Below are positions 1 to 9,800 of a stretch of DNA of 64,000 nucleotides, piece after piece. Origin of the DNA: Acetobacter syzygii (GTDB lineage Bacteria > Pseudomonadota > Alphaproteobacteria > Acetobacterales > Acetobacteraceae); assembly GCF_000964225.1 (NCBI RefSeq), contig NZ_BAMZ01000009.1:1-64000 (forward strand), written 5' to 3'. The notes under the pieces are model-generated. The model saw nothing but the letters and a program-made list of their open reading frames with translations, was not told the origin of the DNA and ran no database searches. A program made the position numbers and the translations under genes. Every line of letters begins with the position of its first letter. Position 1 is the first letter of the stretch.

Positions 1-10
1 CGGAACAATT

Positions 11-42
11 AAAGGAGGTGCCTCACGGCACCTCCTTTTTTT
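11..42. terminator. Rho-independent terminator of the gene before the window
   Basis: A perfect 12-bp stem (11-22 with 27-38) closes a TCAC loop and runs into a T tract. A reading frame on the + strand entering from the left would end here. The A-rich 5' flank lets it work in both directions. Confidence 0.85.
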
Positions 43-80
43 GTCTTGCTCTCTTTCCAGTTTTCTGACCTTTGCTCGGT

Positions 81-578
81 ATGCCCGCAACACCCCCAGC
101 CACCCAACAGCGCTCTTTGCTAAGCTTTGTTAAGTTTGGCATCATTGGTAGTCTGGGCTTTGTCTGGGATACGGCAACAACCTATGGTCTGCGCCCGATC
201 ATCGGATTAACTGCCGCCACGCTGGTAAGCTATTTTGTGGCCGCAACCCTTAACTGGATTCTCAACCGCTTGTGGACCTTCCGAGGCATGGGCGCACATG
301 AGCATCCCATTTTGCAGTGGCTGCGATTCCTTTCTGCCAACAGTGTAGGATTTATGCTTAACCGCGGAACCGTTTATACATTGTTTTATGCGTTTCCGCT
401 TTGCATCCACCACCCTATACTGGCCTTGGCCGCTGGGAGTTTTGCTGGACTTCTGGCCAACTTTAACCTGACCCAAAAACTGGTTTTTCGTGCGCGGCCA
501 CCCAGTTCTCCTCTGGAACTTGTGGAGATGACTGTGGACTTCCCTCCCACAGACCATACGCACAATACCAAGCCTTAA
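81..578 (+). CDS. GtrA-like small membrane protein
   Basis: A 165-residue protein with about four hydrophobic segments. The pattern FVKFGIIGSLGF near the N-terminus and NWILNRLWTFR before the second half is typical of the GtrA family. These flippase-like proteins help move polyprenyl-linked sugars across the inner membrane for surface glycan modification. I chose ATG at 81; a TTG nine bases upstream is also open, and neither has a clear ribosome site. No glycosyltransferase gene lies beside it, so the substrate cannot be inferred. The last 25 residues are polar and look cytoplasmic. The family call is good; the role is general knowledge of the family only. Confidence 0.8.
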   Translation: MPATPPATQQRSLLSFVKFGIIGSLGFVWDTATTYGLRPIIGLTAATLVSYFVAATLNWILNRLWTFRGMGAHEHPILQWLRFLSANSVGFMLNRGTVYTLFYAFPLCIHHPILALAAGSFAGLLANFNLTQKLVFRARPPSSPLELVEMTVDFPPTDHTHNTKP

Positions 579-719
579 TCCTGCCCTCTTTCAGAGACGC
601 GCAGGGTGCGCTACATTTAAAAGAATACTGTGTGTTCCATCTGGCCGTGAGCATCGTTTTCCGTTCATCGGGAAGATATTACGCGCCCAACCAGTTTCAG
701 GACTTTGCTGCCTCACGCC

Positions 720-3365
720 ATGCTGACAACAAATGAAATCCGCACCGCTTTTCTGGACTATTTTGCCAGCAAGGGCCACCAGATCGTCCCCTCCTCGTCG
801 CTTGTTCCAAGCAACGACCCCACTCTGCTGTTTACTAACGCAGGGATGGTCCAGTTCAAAAACGTGTTTACCGGGCAGGAAACCCGCCCCTACTCACGCG
901 CCACAACCGCACAGAAGGTTGTCCGCGCAGGGGGCAAACACAACGATCTGGATAATGTTGGCTACACAGCCCGGCACCATACATTTTTTGAAATGATGGG
1001 GAATTTTTCCTTCGGCGATTATTTCAAGCCGCAGGCAATAGAACTGGCGTGGAACCTGATTACCAAAGGCTTTGGCCTTCCCAAGGATAAGCTGCTCGTT
1101 ACCGTTTATGCGGATGATGAAGACGCCGCAGGATTGTGGCGCTCCATTGCCGGGCTGGACGATAGCCGCATTATCCGCATTCCCACATCGGACAACTTCT
1201 GGCGTATGGGCGACACCGGGCCATGCGGCCCATGCTCCGAAATCTTTTTTGACCACGGCCCCGATGTTCCCGGTGGCCCCCCCGGTTCCCCCGATGAAGA
1301 CGGTGATCGGTTTGTTGAAATCTGGAACCTCGTGTTCATGCAGTATTTCGAAGACCCGCCAGGCACCCGTTCGCCCCTACCGCGCCCCTCCATTGATACA
1401 GGCATGGGGCTGGAACGCTTTGCCGCCATTATGCAGGGCAAGCGCGACAACTATGACACAGACACCTTTGTTGCCCTCACCAATGCTTCTGCCGACCTGA
1501 CCCATCAGGCTGTGGATGGCCCCTTCAAGGCCAGCCATCGCGTGGTTGCGGACCACCTGCGCTCCACAGCATTCCTGATTGCCGATGGTGTTTTGCCTGC
1601 CAAGGATGGCCGAGGGTACGTACTGCGCCGGATTATGCGCCGCGCCATGCGCCACCTGCATATGATGGGCACAACAGACCCGGTTTTTTACAAGCTGCTC
1701 CCCGCTCTTATCCAGCAGATGGGCACCGCCTACCCCGAACTGGTGCACGGTGAAGCCCTGATCCGTGAAACCATGCGCGGAGAGGAAGAGCGCTTTAAAG
1801 CCATGCTCGACCGTGGCCTGCACCTGCTGGACGACGAAAAAAGCAAACTGGCAACGGGGGCCCCGCTCCCCGGTGATGTTGCTTTCCGCCTGTACGACAC
1901 ATTTGGTTTTCCGCTCGACCTCACACAGGACGCGCTGCGCGGCAGTGGCCACGATGTGGATGTGCAGGGCTTTGAAGATGCCATGACCATCCAGCGCCAG
2001 CGTGCCCGCGCAGCATGGACTGGTTCGGGCGATACTGCTGTAGAAACCATCTGGTTTGAAGCACGCGACAAATTTGGCGCTTCCGAATTCCTTGGTTATT
2101 CCACGGAACAGGCCGATGGCGAGGTTCTGGCTGTTATTGCTGGCAATGCGTTTTTGCCAGAAGCCACAATCGGGCAGGAAGTCGCCATTCTGCTCAACCA
2201 GACCCCCTTTTATGGTGAGAGTGGCGGACAGGCGGGCGATACCGGTTTTCTGAGCGCAAAGGGCCTTAAAGTCGCAATCAGTGATACCCAGAAAAAAGCG
2301 GGGGATCTGATTGTGCATTATGGCACCGTGACCGAAGGGGTGCTCAAGCCCGGCATGGCGGTTACTGCAACCGTTGACCATGACCGTCGCTCGGCCATAC
2401 GGGCGCACCATTCCGCAACGCATCTGCTACACGAGGCCATGCGCCGTCGGCTGGGGGCACATGTTGCGCAGAAAGGCAGCCTGAATACGCCAGATCGCTT
2501 ACGGTTTGACGTCAGCCAGCCCCGCCCGATTACGCCAGAAGAACTGGCTGATATTGAAGCGGAGGTGAACCATCGCATCCGCCAGAATGCGGCCGTTACA
2601 ACCCGCTCCATGACGCCTGATGAAGCCATTGCCGAAGGGGCAACAGCCCTGTTTGGCGAAAAATATGGCGATGAGGTCCGCGTGGTCTCCATGGGGCCGG
2701 CAGAAGATGGCAAAGCAGCCTGGTCCATAGAACTATGCGGCGGCACCCATGTTAGCCGCACGGGGGACATTGGTCAGTTCCGTATTGTCGCTGAAAATGG
2801 CGTGTCCGCTGGTGTACGCCGTATTGAAGCCGTAGCTGGCAAAGCTGCCGAATCCCTGACGGCAACCAACGAGCAGAGACTTGCCCAGCTTGCTGGCATG
2901 TTGAAGGTGAGTGTGGCGGAAGCACCCGAACGGCTGGCAAGCCTGCTGGAAGAACGCCGCACCATGGAACGTCAGATTGCCAACCTGCAACGCCAACTGG
3001 CAACAGGGAGCGTTGCCGCGGCTGGTGTGGAGCAAGTAGGCTCTGCCCGTCTGGCAACCCGCAACGTGGGGGAAACCCCTGCGCGTGAACTTAAAGGGCT
3101 GGCGGAAACCATACTCAAGCAGGGGGAAGCCAATGTGGTCGTCCTGATCTCCTGCGCTGATGGCAAGGGCAGTGTGGTTGCGGCTGTGGCACCAGACCTG
3201 ACGGAAAAAGTCGATGCCGTGGCACTTGTTAAAGCTGCAAGCGTTGCCATGGGTGGCAAAGGCGGTGGTGGACGCAGGGACATGGCGCAGGCTGGTGGAC
3301 CAGACGGACAGGCCGCCGATGCAGCATTTGCAGCTGTGCGCGATATACTGAAAGAGACGGTCTGA
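720..3365 (+). CDS. alaS: Alanyl-tRNA synthetase
   Basis: An 881-residue cytoplasmic enzyme that charges tRNA-Ala. The class II catalytic domain occupies roughly residues 1-250 and starts with the characteristic LDYFASKGH and TNAGMVQFK stretches. The editing domain shows the zinc-binding HSATH motif near residue 565 and CGGTH near 673. A C-terminal oligomerisation (C-Ala) domain ends in the glycine-rich [16 protein letters not shown] segment. Length is normal for the family. ATG at 720 matches the usual N-terminus MLTTNEIR; an upstream in-frame TTG at 705 is less likely. The 141 bases between the GtrA-like gene and alaS hold no other gene. Confidence 0.98.
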   Translation: MLTTNEIRTAFLDYFASKGHQIVPSSSLVPSNDPTLLFTNAGMVQFKNVFTGQETRPYSRATTAQKVVRAGGKHNDLDNVGYTARHHTFFEMMGNFSFGDYFKPQAIELAWNLITKGFGLPKDKLLVTVYADDEDAAGLWRSIAGLDDSRIIRIPTSDNFWRMGDTGPCGPCSEIFFDHGPDVPGGPPGSPDEDGDRFVEIWNLVFMQYFEDPPGTRSPLPRPSIDTGMGLERFAAIMQGKRDNYDTDTFVALTNASADLTHQAVDGPFKASHRVVADHLRSTAFLIADGVLPAKDGRGYVLRRIMRRAMRHLHMMGTTDPVFYKLLPALIQQMGTAYPELVHGEALIRETMRGEEERFKAMLDRGLHLLDDEKSKLATGAPLPGDVAFRLYDTFGFPLDLTQDALRGSGHDVDVQGFEDAMTIQRQRARAAWTGSGDTAVETIWFEARDKFGASEFLGYSTEQADGEVLAVIAGNAFLPEATIGQEVAILLNQTPFYGESGGQAGDTGFLSAKGLKVAISDTQKKAGDLIVHYGTVTEGVLKPGMAVTATVDHDRRSAIRAHHSATHLLHEAMRRRLGAHVAQKGSLNTPDRLRFDVSQPRPITPEELADIEAEVNHRIRQNAAVTTRSMTPDEAIAEGATALFGEKYGDEVRVVSMGPAEDGKAAWSIELCGGTHVSRTGDIGQFRIVAENGVSAGVRRIEAVAGKAAESLTATNEQRLAQLAGMLKVSVAEAPERLASLLEERRTMERQIANLQRQLATGSVAAAGVEQVGSARLATRNVGETPARELKGLAETILKQGEANVVVLISCADGKGSVVAAVAPDLTEKVDAVALVKAASVAMGGKGGGGRRDMAQAGGPDGQAADAAFAAVRDILKETV

Positions 3366-3382
3366 CACAGACGCTCAAAAAA

Positions 3383-3424
3383 AGCGGAACGTAGAATAGC
3401 GCGGCAACGCGCTGTTCTGCCGCT
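3383..3424. other. GCAA-tetraloop hairpin between alaS and psd
   Basis: Bases 3398-3403 (AGCGCG) pair with 3408-3413 (CGCGCT) around a GCAA loop, and an outer AGCGG/CCGCT arm (3383-3387 with 3420-3424) can extend it. There is no T tract, so it is not a standard terminator. It may stabilise or attenuate the transcript; this is inference. Confidence 0.4.
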
Positions 3425-3459
3425 TCCCCTTGGTCTGCCTTTGGCGTAAGGATTGCGTT

Positions 3460-4149
3460 ATGTCTTTACTTGAATCTCTTAAATTTGTTGTGTCCCGCCC
3501 CCATCCGGAGGCGCGTCCTTTTTTGCTGGCATCTGGTGCGGCGTCTGCCGTGTCTTACCTGTTGGGCCGCAAATTCCGCTGCCCCAAGCTGCGCCTGCTT
3601 GGCCATGCAAGCTCAGCCTTTTTTGGCTTCTGCCTTTACTTCTTCCGCGATCCCGAACGTATAACCCCGGCCCGCGCAGATGTGGCCGTGGCTCCGGCAG
3701 ATGGCCATATTGTTTCCATTGAAAAAATTGCTCCGCCCAAAGAACTGGAAATGGGGGAAACCCCTGTGTGGCGCATTGCCACCTTCCTGTCTGTTCTGGA
3801 TGTGCATGTAAACCGTATGCCTGCTGCGGGTACGGTAACACGGATCGCCTACCACCCTGGGCTGTTCCTGAACGCCAGTCTGGACAAGGCATCCGAGCAG
3901 AATGAACGTAATGCGCTCAGCCTGACACTCCCTGATGGCCGGATGCTGGCTGTGGTGCAGATTGCAGGGCTGGTTGCCCGCAGGATTGTCTGCTCCGTGC
4001 AGGAAGGCACAAAAATGGAAGCCGGTGAACGCTTTGGGCTGATCCGCTTTGGTTCACGGACCGACCTGTACCTGCCACCCGGCGTGGAACCTCTGGTTGC
4101 TGTGGGTCAGACCATGGTCGGTGGTGAAACCGTTATGGCGCGTCTCTGA
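3460..4149 (+). CDS. psd: Phosphatidylserine decarboxylase (short, bacterial type)
   Basis: A 229-residue inner-membrane enzyme that decarboxylates phosphatidylserine to phosphatidylethanolamine. It is the short alphaproteobacterial form: an N-terminal hydrophobic anchor, FFRDPER, then APADGHIV, the DVHVNRMP block and a C-terminal FGSR at about residues 197-200. The G198-S199 bond is the expected self-cleavage site, which yields the pyruvoyl group. ATG at 3460 has AAGGA about nine bases upstream; the in-frame TTG at 3430 adds an unconserved stretch. It lies seven bases before the probable start of pssA, so the two steps of phosphatidylethanolamine synthesis are made from one transcript. Confidence 0.96.
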   Translation: MSLLESLKFVVSRPHPEARPFLLASGAASAVSYLLGRKFRCPKLRLLGHASSAFFGFCLYFFRDPERITPARADVAVAPADGHIVSIEKIAPPKELEMGETPVWRIATFLSVLDVHVNRMPAAGTVTRIAYHPGLFLNASLDKASEQNERNALSLTLPDGRMLAVVQIAGLVARRIVCSVQEGTKMEAGERFGLIRFGSRTDLYLPPGVEPLVAVGQTMVGGETVMARL

Positions 4150-4156
4150 CAAGACC

Positions 4157-5056
4157 GTGACACTCCCCGACCCCACACCCCCAGCAGTAACCTTGCCCGT
4201 TCCCAAGGAAGAAGCCCCTCGGCAGCGCGCACGCAAACGGCGTGTGCGCAACAAAAGCCGTGGGCCATCCTTCAACCGCCTGATTCCCAACATTTTAACA
4301 ATGCTGGGGCTGTGCGCTGGCCTGACCGGTATGCGCTTTGCCATTGAAGGGCGCTTTCAGGCTGCTGCGGCAGCGTTGCTGATTTCTGCTTTTATTGATG
4401 GGCTGGATGGCCGTATTGCGCGAATGCTGCGTGGCGCTACGCGGTTTGGAGCAGAATTTGACAGTCTTTCAGACTTTTTCTGCTTTGGGGTTGCCCCCTC
4501 CTTCCTGCTGTATTTCTGGGCGATAAAAGATAGCAATCGCTACGCTTTTCTGCCCTGCCTGCTGTTTACCGTCTGTATGGCACTCAGGCTCGCACGCTTT
4601 AACGCCAATCTGGATGGTGAAGAGCTTAAACCCAAATATGCCAGCAACTTTTTTACGGGGGTTCCTGCTCCTGCTGGCGCTGGTCTGGCTCTTTTCCCGC
4701 TTTTTTTGGGACTGGAAGCGCAGAAGCTGGGCATAGACTGGCTTTATAACCTGACCCGGCTGCCATGGTTGCCAGATTTTACATTAACCAGCACGGCACT
4801 CCTGCTGGTATCGACCCTGCCGGTCTGGTCCTTTAAAAACTTTAAGGTGCCAGCACAATATGTTCTGCCCCTTATGCTGGGGACCGGAATTTACGCGGTT
4901 GTTCTGGTCGCAGATCCATGGGCGGCACTAGCTGCAGCGGGAATTATTTACATGATTCTGCTGCCACTCAGCCGCCGCAGTTTTCTCAAGCTCAAAAAAG
5001 CAGCGGAAGACCTGCACAAAGACGATGATGCAGACGAAACGCCCTCAGTTCCCTGA
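4157..5056 (+). CDS. pssA: CDP-diacylglycerol-serine O-phosphatidyltransferase
   Basis: A membrane enzyme that makes phosphatidylserine from CDP-diacylglycerol and L-serine, the substrate for the preceding psd product. The CDP-alcohol phosphatidyltransferase signature is complete: DGLDGRIAR, then G, D and D at the right spacing (about residues 81-106 from the GTG start). Several hydrophobic segments follow. The N-terminus is a basic, proline-rich cytoplasmic stretch. I chose GTG at 4157, seven bases after the psd stop; the frame is open further upstream inside psd, so the exact start is uncertain. The stop codon lies inside the downstream terminator stem. Confidence 0.95.
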   Translation: MTLPDPTPPAVTLPVPKEEAPRQRARKRRVRNKSRGPSFNRLIPNILTMLGLCAGLTGMRFAIEGRFQAAAAALLISAFIDGLDGRIARMLRGATRFGAEFDSLSDFFCFGVAPSFLLYFWAIKDSNRYAFLPCLLFTVCMALRLARFNANLDGEELKPKYASNFFTGVPAPAGAGLALFPLFLGLEAQKLGIDWLYNLTRLPWLPDFTLTSTALLLVSTLPVWSFKNFKVPAQYVLPLMLGTGIYAVVLVADPWAALAAAGIIYMILLPLSRRSFLKLKKAAEDLHKDDDADETPSVP

Positions 5057-5069
5057 GGGCGTTTTTTTA
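5038..5069. terminator. Terminator after pssA, shared with the convergent Hyf-like genes
   Basis: GCCCTCA (5041-5047) pairs with TGAGGGC (5054-5060), flanked by AAAC on the left and a T tract on the right. The dyad contains the pssA stop and touches the end of the convergent small-subunit gene at 5067, so it can serve both strands. Confidence 0.85.
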
Positions 5070-5540
5070 TCGGCTCTGTGCGGCACTTCCAAGCATGGCA
5101 CATAACCCGTTCAGAACATCCTGTGGGCTGGGCGGGCAGCCTGCAATGGCCAGATCAACCGTAACACGGCGTTCCAGCCCCCCCATTACGGCATAATTTT
5201 CGCTGAACAGACCGCCATCCAGCGCACAGTTGCCAACGCTGATCAGCCCTTTGGGGTTTGGCATGGCATCCCATGCGGCCTGTAACACCGGCGCCATGCT
5301 ACGAGTAAGCGGGCCTGTTACCAGCAGCACATCTGCCGCACGGGGAGAGGTGACAAACCCGAACCCTGCTCCCTGCATGTCGTATGGAAGGCTGGCCATA
5401 GCCTGCAGTTCCATACCACAGCCCCCGCACCCCCCTGTATCCACATGGAAAAGCAGTAGAGGCCAGCGTGGCCCAAGTGGCTTGCGCTTCTGCCTGTCCT
5501 TCCAGAACGCAGTTTGCATGACCGCACGGATCAGCCCCAT
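5067..5540 (-). CDS. HyfI/HycG/NuoB-like iron-sulfur subunit of a hydrogenase-4-related complex
   Basis: A 157-residue protein of the NuoB/HycG small-subunit family. It keeps four cysteines in the expected places: GGCGGC (C38, C41), GNCA (C105) and GCPPSP (C135). These would hold one [4Fe-4S] cluster equivalent to cluster N2 of complex I. It is the last gene of a six-gene minus-strand run, 36 bases after the large subunit. Retaining all four ligands argues that electron transfer still occurs even though the large subunit has lost its metal site. Partner, electron donor and acceptor are unknown. Confidence 0.85.
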   Translation of the reverse strand: MGLIRAVMQTAFWKDRQKRKPLGPRWPLLLFHVDTGGCGGCGMELQAMASLPYDMQGAGFGFVTSPRAADVLLVTGPLTRSMAPVLQAAWDAMPNPKGLISVGNCALDGGLFSENYAVMGGLERRVTVDLAIAGCPPSPQDVLNGLCAMLGSAAQSR

Positions 5541-5576
5541 AAAAACACTGCCTTGTGCCTGTTCATTCCTGCACTC

Positions 5577-7073
5577 CTAGCCATCCAGTGCTGCTGCATT
5601 CATACCCAAAGAGCAGGCCAGTAACGCTGTATCTGCCGCCGCATGGTTGGGAAGCATCTGCTCAAACGCAAGGAGGGCTGATGTTTCGGGCTTGCGGCAG
5701 AAAGCCTCTGCCACACGCCCATGCGCCAGACGGACCCAATATAACACGCCACCCCACGGCCCTTCGACCAGCCCTATACCCTCTCCATCTTCCATGGAGA
5801 GGGGGGTGCTGCCGCCTGCATTTAGCCCAATACGGGCTGCGGCAAGGTCCAGCATTCGCAGGCTTTCCTCCACTTCATCCAATAGCAGAAGTGCGCGGTC
5901 CTCCGCGGTCCCGTCCTGCCGACCGGATGTGTAGCGCCACAACCCCTCGTATGCAGGGATCATCCGCCGTCCATCACAATCCCAACCGGAGGCGCGGGCA
6001 ACAGGGCCATCCAGCCCTATGCGTTCCAGTTCATCCGCCTGAACACGCCCCACATTCCCCAGCAGCACGGCCAGACCGGGGTATTCCCGCCACAACAGAG
6101 CCAGTTGTGGGTATGCCTGACGCCCCAGCTCATAAAGACTGGCACACAAATCCCCCATCTGCGAGGCTTCCCGCAGCGATACCCCTCCGGGCGTGCAGAC
6201 ATCCATTAACAGCCGCGACCCGGTAACAGGAGCTGCCTGTGCGACCAGTTTTTCGCGCAGGGCCATACAATGCGACGCCACCAGATGCACTCCAGCCAGC
6301 CGGGCCAGAGCCGCCAGTTTGTAAAGGTGGTGGAATAGCCGCTCCATTTCCAGCAAGGCGACCCGCAGCAAAGCGACTTCGGTGCCCACGCGCGCGCCAC
6401 ATGCGTTTTCCACGGCCTTACAAAATGCAACCTGATGCGCAACCGAACTCCCTGCGGCCACCCGACCAGCAAGGCGGCAGGCATCCTCCACCCGTGCGTG
6501 GCGGGAGCGAGCGGCAATACCCCGGTGCGCATAACCTGTCTGGGTTTCCGCATTAGCAACAACACCGCCGGAAAGGACAAGGCGCGTATAAAATGGTGGA
6601 ACCGCGCTACCCGTTGCCGGTCCCACATCTTCTACCCGACCTTTGGCAGCCAGCAGGGCATCGGACGGCTGGAATGCCAGAATCCCCTTATGCTGCCCGC
6701 CCCGCCCCGGCGCAGCAGAGAGCGGAGCAGAGGCGGACCAGACATCGTGGTCAAGCAAGGGGCGCACGTCCAGCGCCCACATGGCCTCGGCCCCATACAG
6801 GTCATAAATAACCCGCTCGTACAGGCTGGAGACCACCCGTGCGGGAGAGAGAGCAGGATAACGCCCATTTTCCAGCCGCAGGGTTGCCGCAAGCGGCTGC
6901 CCATCTGGCAAAAACAGGGCATGGACATCCTCTCCATCGCACCAGAGACCAACAAAAGGCAGATCATCCTGGCGGAGCAGGTCCACCATATCGCGCCAGG
7001 CCAGTTCATCCAGCCTGAAGCGCCAGTGCGTCTGGGTGTGCTCTCCAGCACAGATCAGGGAGACAACATCCAT
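5577..7073 (-). CDS. HyfG/HycE-like large subunit (fused NuoC-NuoD type) lacking NiFe cysteines
   Basis: A 498-residue protein built like HycE/HyfG: an N-terminal NuoC-like domain (residues about 1-120, with ERVIYDLYG) followed by a NuoD/hydrogenase large-subunit domain. In NiFe hydrogenases the first metal-binding motif is RxCGxCxxxH. Here the aligned stretch is RVAAGSSVAH (204-213), with alanine and serine in place of both cysteines. The C-terminal DPCxxC is replaced by DTALLAC. So all four Ni/Fe ligands appear lost, as in NuoD and in energy-converting hydrogenase-related (Ehr) complexes. The ATG at 7073 shares one base with the stop of the preceding gene. A hydrogenase activity is not supported. 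Confidence 0.85.
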   Translation of the reverse strand: MDVVSLICAGEHTQTHWRFRLDELAWRDMVDLLRQDDLPFVGLWCDGEDVHALFLPDGQPLAATLRLENGRYPALSPARVVSSLYERVIYDLYGAEAMWALDVRPLLDHDVWSASAPLSAAPGRGGQHKGILAFQPSDALLAAKGRVEDVGPATGSAVPPFYTRLVLSGGVVANAETQTGYAHRGIAARSRHARVEDACRLAGRVAAGSSVAHQVAFCKAVENACGARVGTEVALLRVALLEMERLFHHLYKLAALARLAGVHLVASHCMALREKLVAQAAPVTGSRLLMDVCTPGGVSLREASQMGDLCASLYELGRQAYPQLALLWREYPGLAVLLGNVGRVQADELERIGLDGPVARASGWDCDGRRMIPAYEGLWRYTSGRQDGTAEDRALLLLDEVEESLRMLDLAAARIGLNAGGSTPLSMEDGEGIGLVEGPWGGVLYWVRLAHGRVAEAFCRKPETSALLAFEQMLPNHAAADTALLACSLGMNAAALDG

Positions 7074-8206
7074 CAGAAGGCCCCCAGCATCATGGCCAAT
7101 GGCACCAAAAACCCCATAACCGTCAGAACCGAACAGGCTACCCGCCCAGCCATATCCTCCGGCCAGAACAGGCGGGCTGCCTCCCTGTCTGGCACGGCGC
7201 GTAACACTGCTGCCAGAATACCGCACACCGTCAGCACCGCGACGGACCATGACCAATCGGTCATGACAGAAAGCAGAAGCAGACAGCCCACAAAAGGCGC
7301 ACCGGGGGGGAAGCACGCCAGCACATTAACCGCCCAGCCCCGCGTACTACGGTTGCCACCAGCCAGGCACCAGCCGCACAGGAACAGCAATGCGGCAACA
7401 TCTGCCTCTACCCCCACAGCCATAAGGGCCAGCGCGGACGGAAAGGTCCGAAACAGCCTCTGCCGGTCACGCGAGCGACCCGCACAGGCCGTAAGCCAGA
7501 CCGACACCAGCCCGGCTGCCACCAAAGCCATTTCAAACGCCATGCCACCATGACCACGCAGGCGCATGGCAAGCAGAATGGAAGCACCTGCAAAAGGGAG
7601 GAACAGAAAGCTATCGTTCTCATCCCGCCAGAACTGCCCGAAAGGAGCAAGACCGGTTAAAATAACAAGTCCACAAGCCATCATAAGCCCACAGACCGTA
7701 CTCCCTTGCGGAAGCAGCAAGCCAGACAGGACCAGCATTGTTCCCACGGAGCCGGTACGCATTAGCCCCCATCCGGTTTTGGCCTGCCCGGCCGGACGCG
7801 TAAAAACAAATACCCCCCACGCCAGTGCGACTTCCAGAATACCCAGGCCTACTGCCGGTTCGGGGGCAACGCAGGCCAAGCCAGCCAAAGCCGTGCAGAC
7901 ATGCGGCAGGCTGCGTAACAGCCGGTCGGGCATAACGCCATTTTCCAGCACCAGCAGGAGCAGGCCAAATGCCAGCATAACGCGGCCTGCTCTTTGCACG
8001 GGGTCATCATCCCAGCCGCTGGCATTGCCACCCATCGCAGGGAACATAAACACAACAACAGACAGCAGGCAGCCAAGGCCCGCCATCCACAAAGCGACCT
8101 CCCGGCTGCGTGGGGCAGGCACGGCCGCCACTCCAATAGCCCCAACAAATGGCCACACAAATGCAAGAGCTGCCAGAAAGACGGTCGCCTGCGTAGCTAC
8201 ACTCAT
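7073..8206 (-). CDS. HyfF-like membrane subunit, shortened
   Basis: A strongly hydrophobic protein of 377 residues with about ten membrane segments, in the position of hyfF. E. coli HyfF is about 526 residues, so this copy is much shorter. The segment VILTGLAPFGQFW (181-193) resembles the antiporter-subunit motif KxGLxPxHxWLP, but the key lysine and the histidine are missing. A glutamate in LEVALAW (E125) may correspond to the conserved membrane glutamate. It overlaps the preceding gene by four bases and the next by one. The family call rests mostly on gene order and this weak motif. Confidence 0.7.
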   Translation of the reverse strand: MSVATQATVFLAALAFVWPFVGAIGVAAVPAPRSREVALWMAGLGCLLSVVVFMFPAMGGNASGWDDDPVQRAGRVMLAFGLLLLVLENGVMPDRLLRSLPHVCTALAGLACVAPEPAVGLGILEVALAWGVFVFTRPAGQAKTGWGLMRTGSVGTMLVLSGLLLPQGSTVCGLMMACGLVILTGLAPFGQFWRDENDSFLFLPFAGASILLAMRLRGHGGMAFEMALVAAGLVSVWLTACAGRSRDRQRLFRTFPSALALMAVGVEADVAALLFLCGWCLAGGNRSTRGWAVNVLACFPPGAPFVGCLLLLSVMTDWSWSVAVLTVCGILAAVLRAVPDREAARLFWPEDMAGRVACSVLTVMGFLVPLAMMLGAF

Positions 8207-8787
8207 GTGTCCTTCCCTCCGGTCGCAGGCTTTGTGCGGCGGGATTGTCTGGCGGGGCTATGGGCAGCCACCACACGCGGCATAATCCGGTGGATACACA
8301 TACCGCCCAGCAGCACCACAACCACACCAGCCAAGGCTGCAACGCCCAGCACCACGGGTTGCCGCCCCAGCACGGCGGAAAGCAGTACACCTTCAATACA
8401 TGTCAGTAATCCGGCCCATTGCCACACCATGCTCTGGCGGCACACAACCGTTACCAGCCCGGCAACCATAGCGCACAACCCTGCGGGGAAGAGCGTACTC
8501 CCTGCACGCCCACACCCAAGCAGCAGCAGAACCATTAACCCCAGAGCAAAAAAGGGCACGGCTGTGCCACTGCGCTCATGCGTGGCATCATGCTGGTATC
8601 GGGTTAAAAACACGGGAGGCGCGACAGCAAACAGCAATGCCAAACTGGCGCCAGCCTCCTGCAGGGGGGTCAGTCCATCCAGCAGCATGGCCAAAGCCGT
8701 GACCACTCCGGTCAGCAGCAAAAACCCTACACCCCGCGCAACAACACACAGCGCCACCAAGGGCACCAGAATGGCAACAAGGGTCAT
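8203..8787 (-). CDS. HyfE-like (NuoK-type) membrane subunit
   Basis: A 194-residue membrane protein with about six hydrophobic segments and a basic, polar C-terminal tail. Size, hydropathy and position (third of six) match HyfE, the NuoK-like subunit of hydrogenase-4. I see no sharp sequence motif, so the call depends on context. It overlaps both neighbours by four bases (ATGA type), indicating translational coupling. Confidence 0.7.
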   Translation of the reverse strand: MTLVAILVPLVALCVVARGVGFLLLTGVVTALAMLLDGLTPLQEAGASLALLFAVAPPVFLTRYQHDATHERSGTAVPFFALGLMVLLLLGCGRAGSTLFPAGLCAMVAGLVTVVCRQSMVWQWAGLLTCIEGVLLSAVLGRQPVVLGVAALAGVVVVLLGGMCIHRIMPRVVAAHSPARQSRRTKPATGGKDT

Positions 8788-9800
8788 TGCACGTCCTCCC
8801 CCCCTGTTATGGCGGCCTGTGACTCCAACTGTTGCGGGCCTGCCAGCACGCCCCCCTCATCCCGTTCGGCTAAAAGCGGATGAACAGACCACGTAACCTG
8901 CAAGGCCAGCACACCCAGCAAAAAAATACTCACCAGCCGAATGCGTGCCAACCTTAATGGCGGCAACACAACCAGCCTGACCAGCGCCAGCATAGTGGCA
9001 GCCAGCAGCAGCTTGCCGCCCCACAGGGCAAAATCAACCATGCACTGGATCAACCATGCTTCCATGCCAGACGCATCGGGCAAAGCCAGACCACCGGGCC
9101 AGGCCATATCCAAGGCCAGCACCACCCATGCGATCTGCACGCAATCCGCTGCCCACAACCACATGGCCCGCTCCGGCCCTGCCAGAGAGGCAAGCTGACC
9201 CTGCTGGTCGGGCCAGGCCAATGCTGGCACCAAAAACAGGGCAACACCCGCCAGCACAAACGGTGCGCCATCCGTTACGGGTGAAAGTCCATGCACGGTT
9301 GCCAGAAAGTCCGAAAAGTCACGCACACCGGCAAGCAGCACAACCGGAACCAGAGCAGGCAGCAGCAGCAACGCTCCCAGCAGGCTGCGTGCCCCCTGCA
9401 CCGCCCCCAGTCCACCACGCAACACGCGCGGCACATCCAGCAGCACCAGCGCTACAACCAGCACACTACAGATCAGCAGCAGCCCCGGGGCGGGAAAACC
9501 CGGAACAGCCAGCGTAAAAGCGGGAACAAGAGCGCACCCCAGAACGGCCAGTACCAATGCGCCCGTGCAGGCAGCGCCACTCAGCCAGTCCGCCCCCTGC
9601 TGCAAACGAGGCCGCCTGAACTGATGCCCGATATCCTGCCACCGCCCCATAACCGGAAAGGAAGATACCCCGGACACACGACCAGAGAGCCGCCCGACCA
9701 GACCATTCAGCCAAGGTGCCACAAACACCATAAGCAGTGTTTGCAGCGCAATGAGCAGCAGATAAACAAGGCATCCGCCCCATGTGAGAGAATGTATCAT
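8784..9800 (-). CDS. HyfC-like (NuoH-type) membrane subunit
   Basis: A 338-residue protein with about eight membrane segments in the position of HyfC/NuoH, the subunit that links the soluble arm to the membrane arm. The segment before LAGPERAMWLWAAD resembles the cytoplasmic loop that follows the NuoH ELPEGExE motif, but the glutamates of that motif are largely replaced (DQQGQLAS). The N-terminal WLNGLVGRLSGR and GRWQDIGHQFRRP stretches are HyfC-like. It overlaps the genes on both sides by four bases. The residue changes fit a complex that no longer uses the normal quinone-to-channel coupling path. Confidence 0.75.
   Translation of the reverse strand: MIHSLTWGGCLVYLLLIALQTLLMVFVAPWLNGLVGRLSGRVSGVSSFPVMGRWQDIGHQFRRPRLQQGADWLSGAACTGALVLAVLGCALVPAFTLAVPGFPAPGLLLICSVLVVALVLLDVPRVLRGGLGAVQGARSLLGALLLLPALVPVVLLAGVRDFSDFLATVHGLSPVTDGAPFVLAGVALFLVPALAWPDQQGQLASLAGPERAMWLWAADCVQIAWVVLALDMAWPGGLALPDASGMEAWLIQCMVDFALWGGKLLLAATMLALVRLVVLPPLRLARIRLVSIFLLGVLALQVTWSVHPLLAERDEGGVLAGPQQLESQAAITGGEDVQ

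Noticed and set aside
1377-2423. Long minus-strand frame opposite alaS (348 codons)
   Set aside because: It is antisense to a clear alaS, is low in sequence complexity typical of a shadow frame, and has no recognisable domain.
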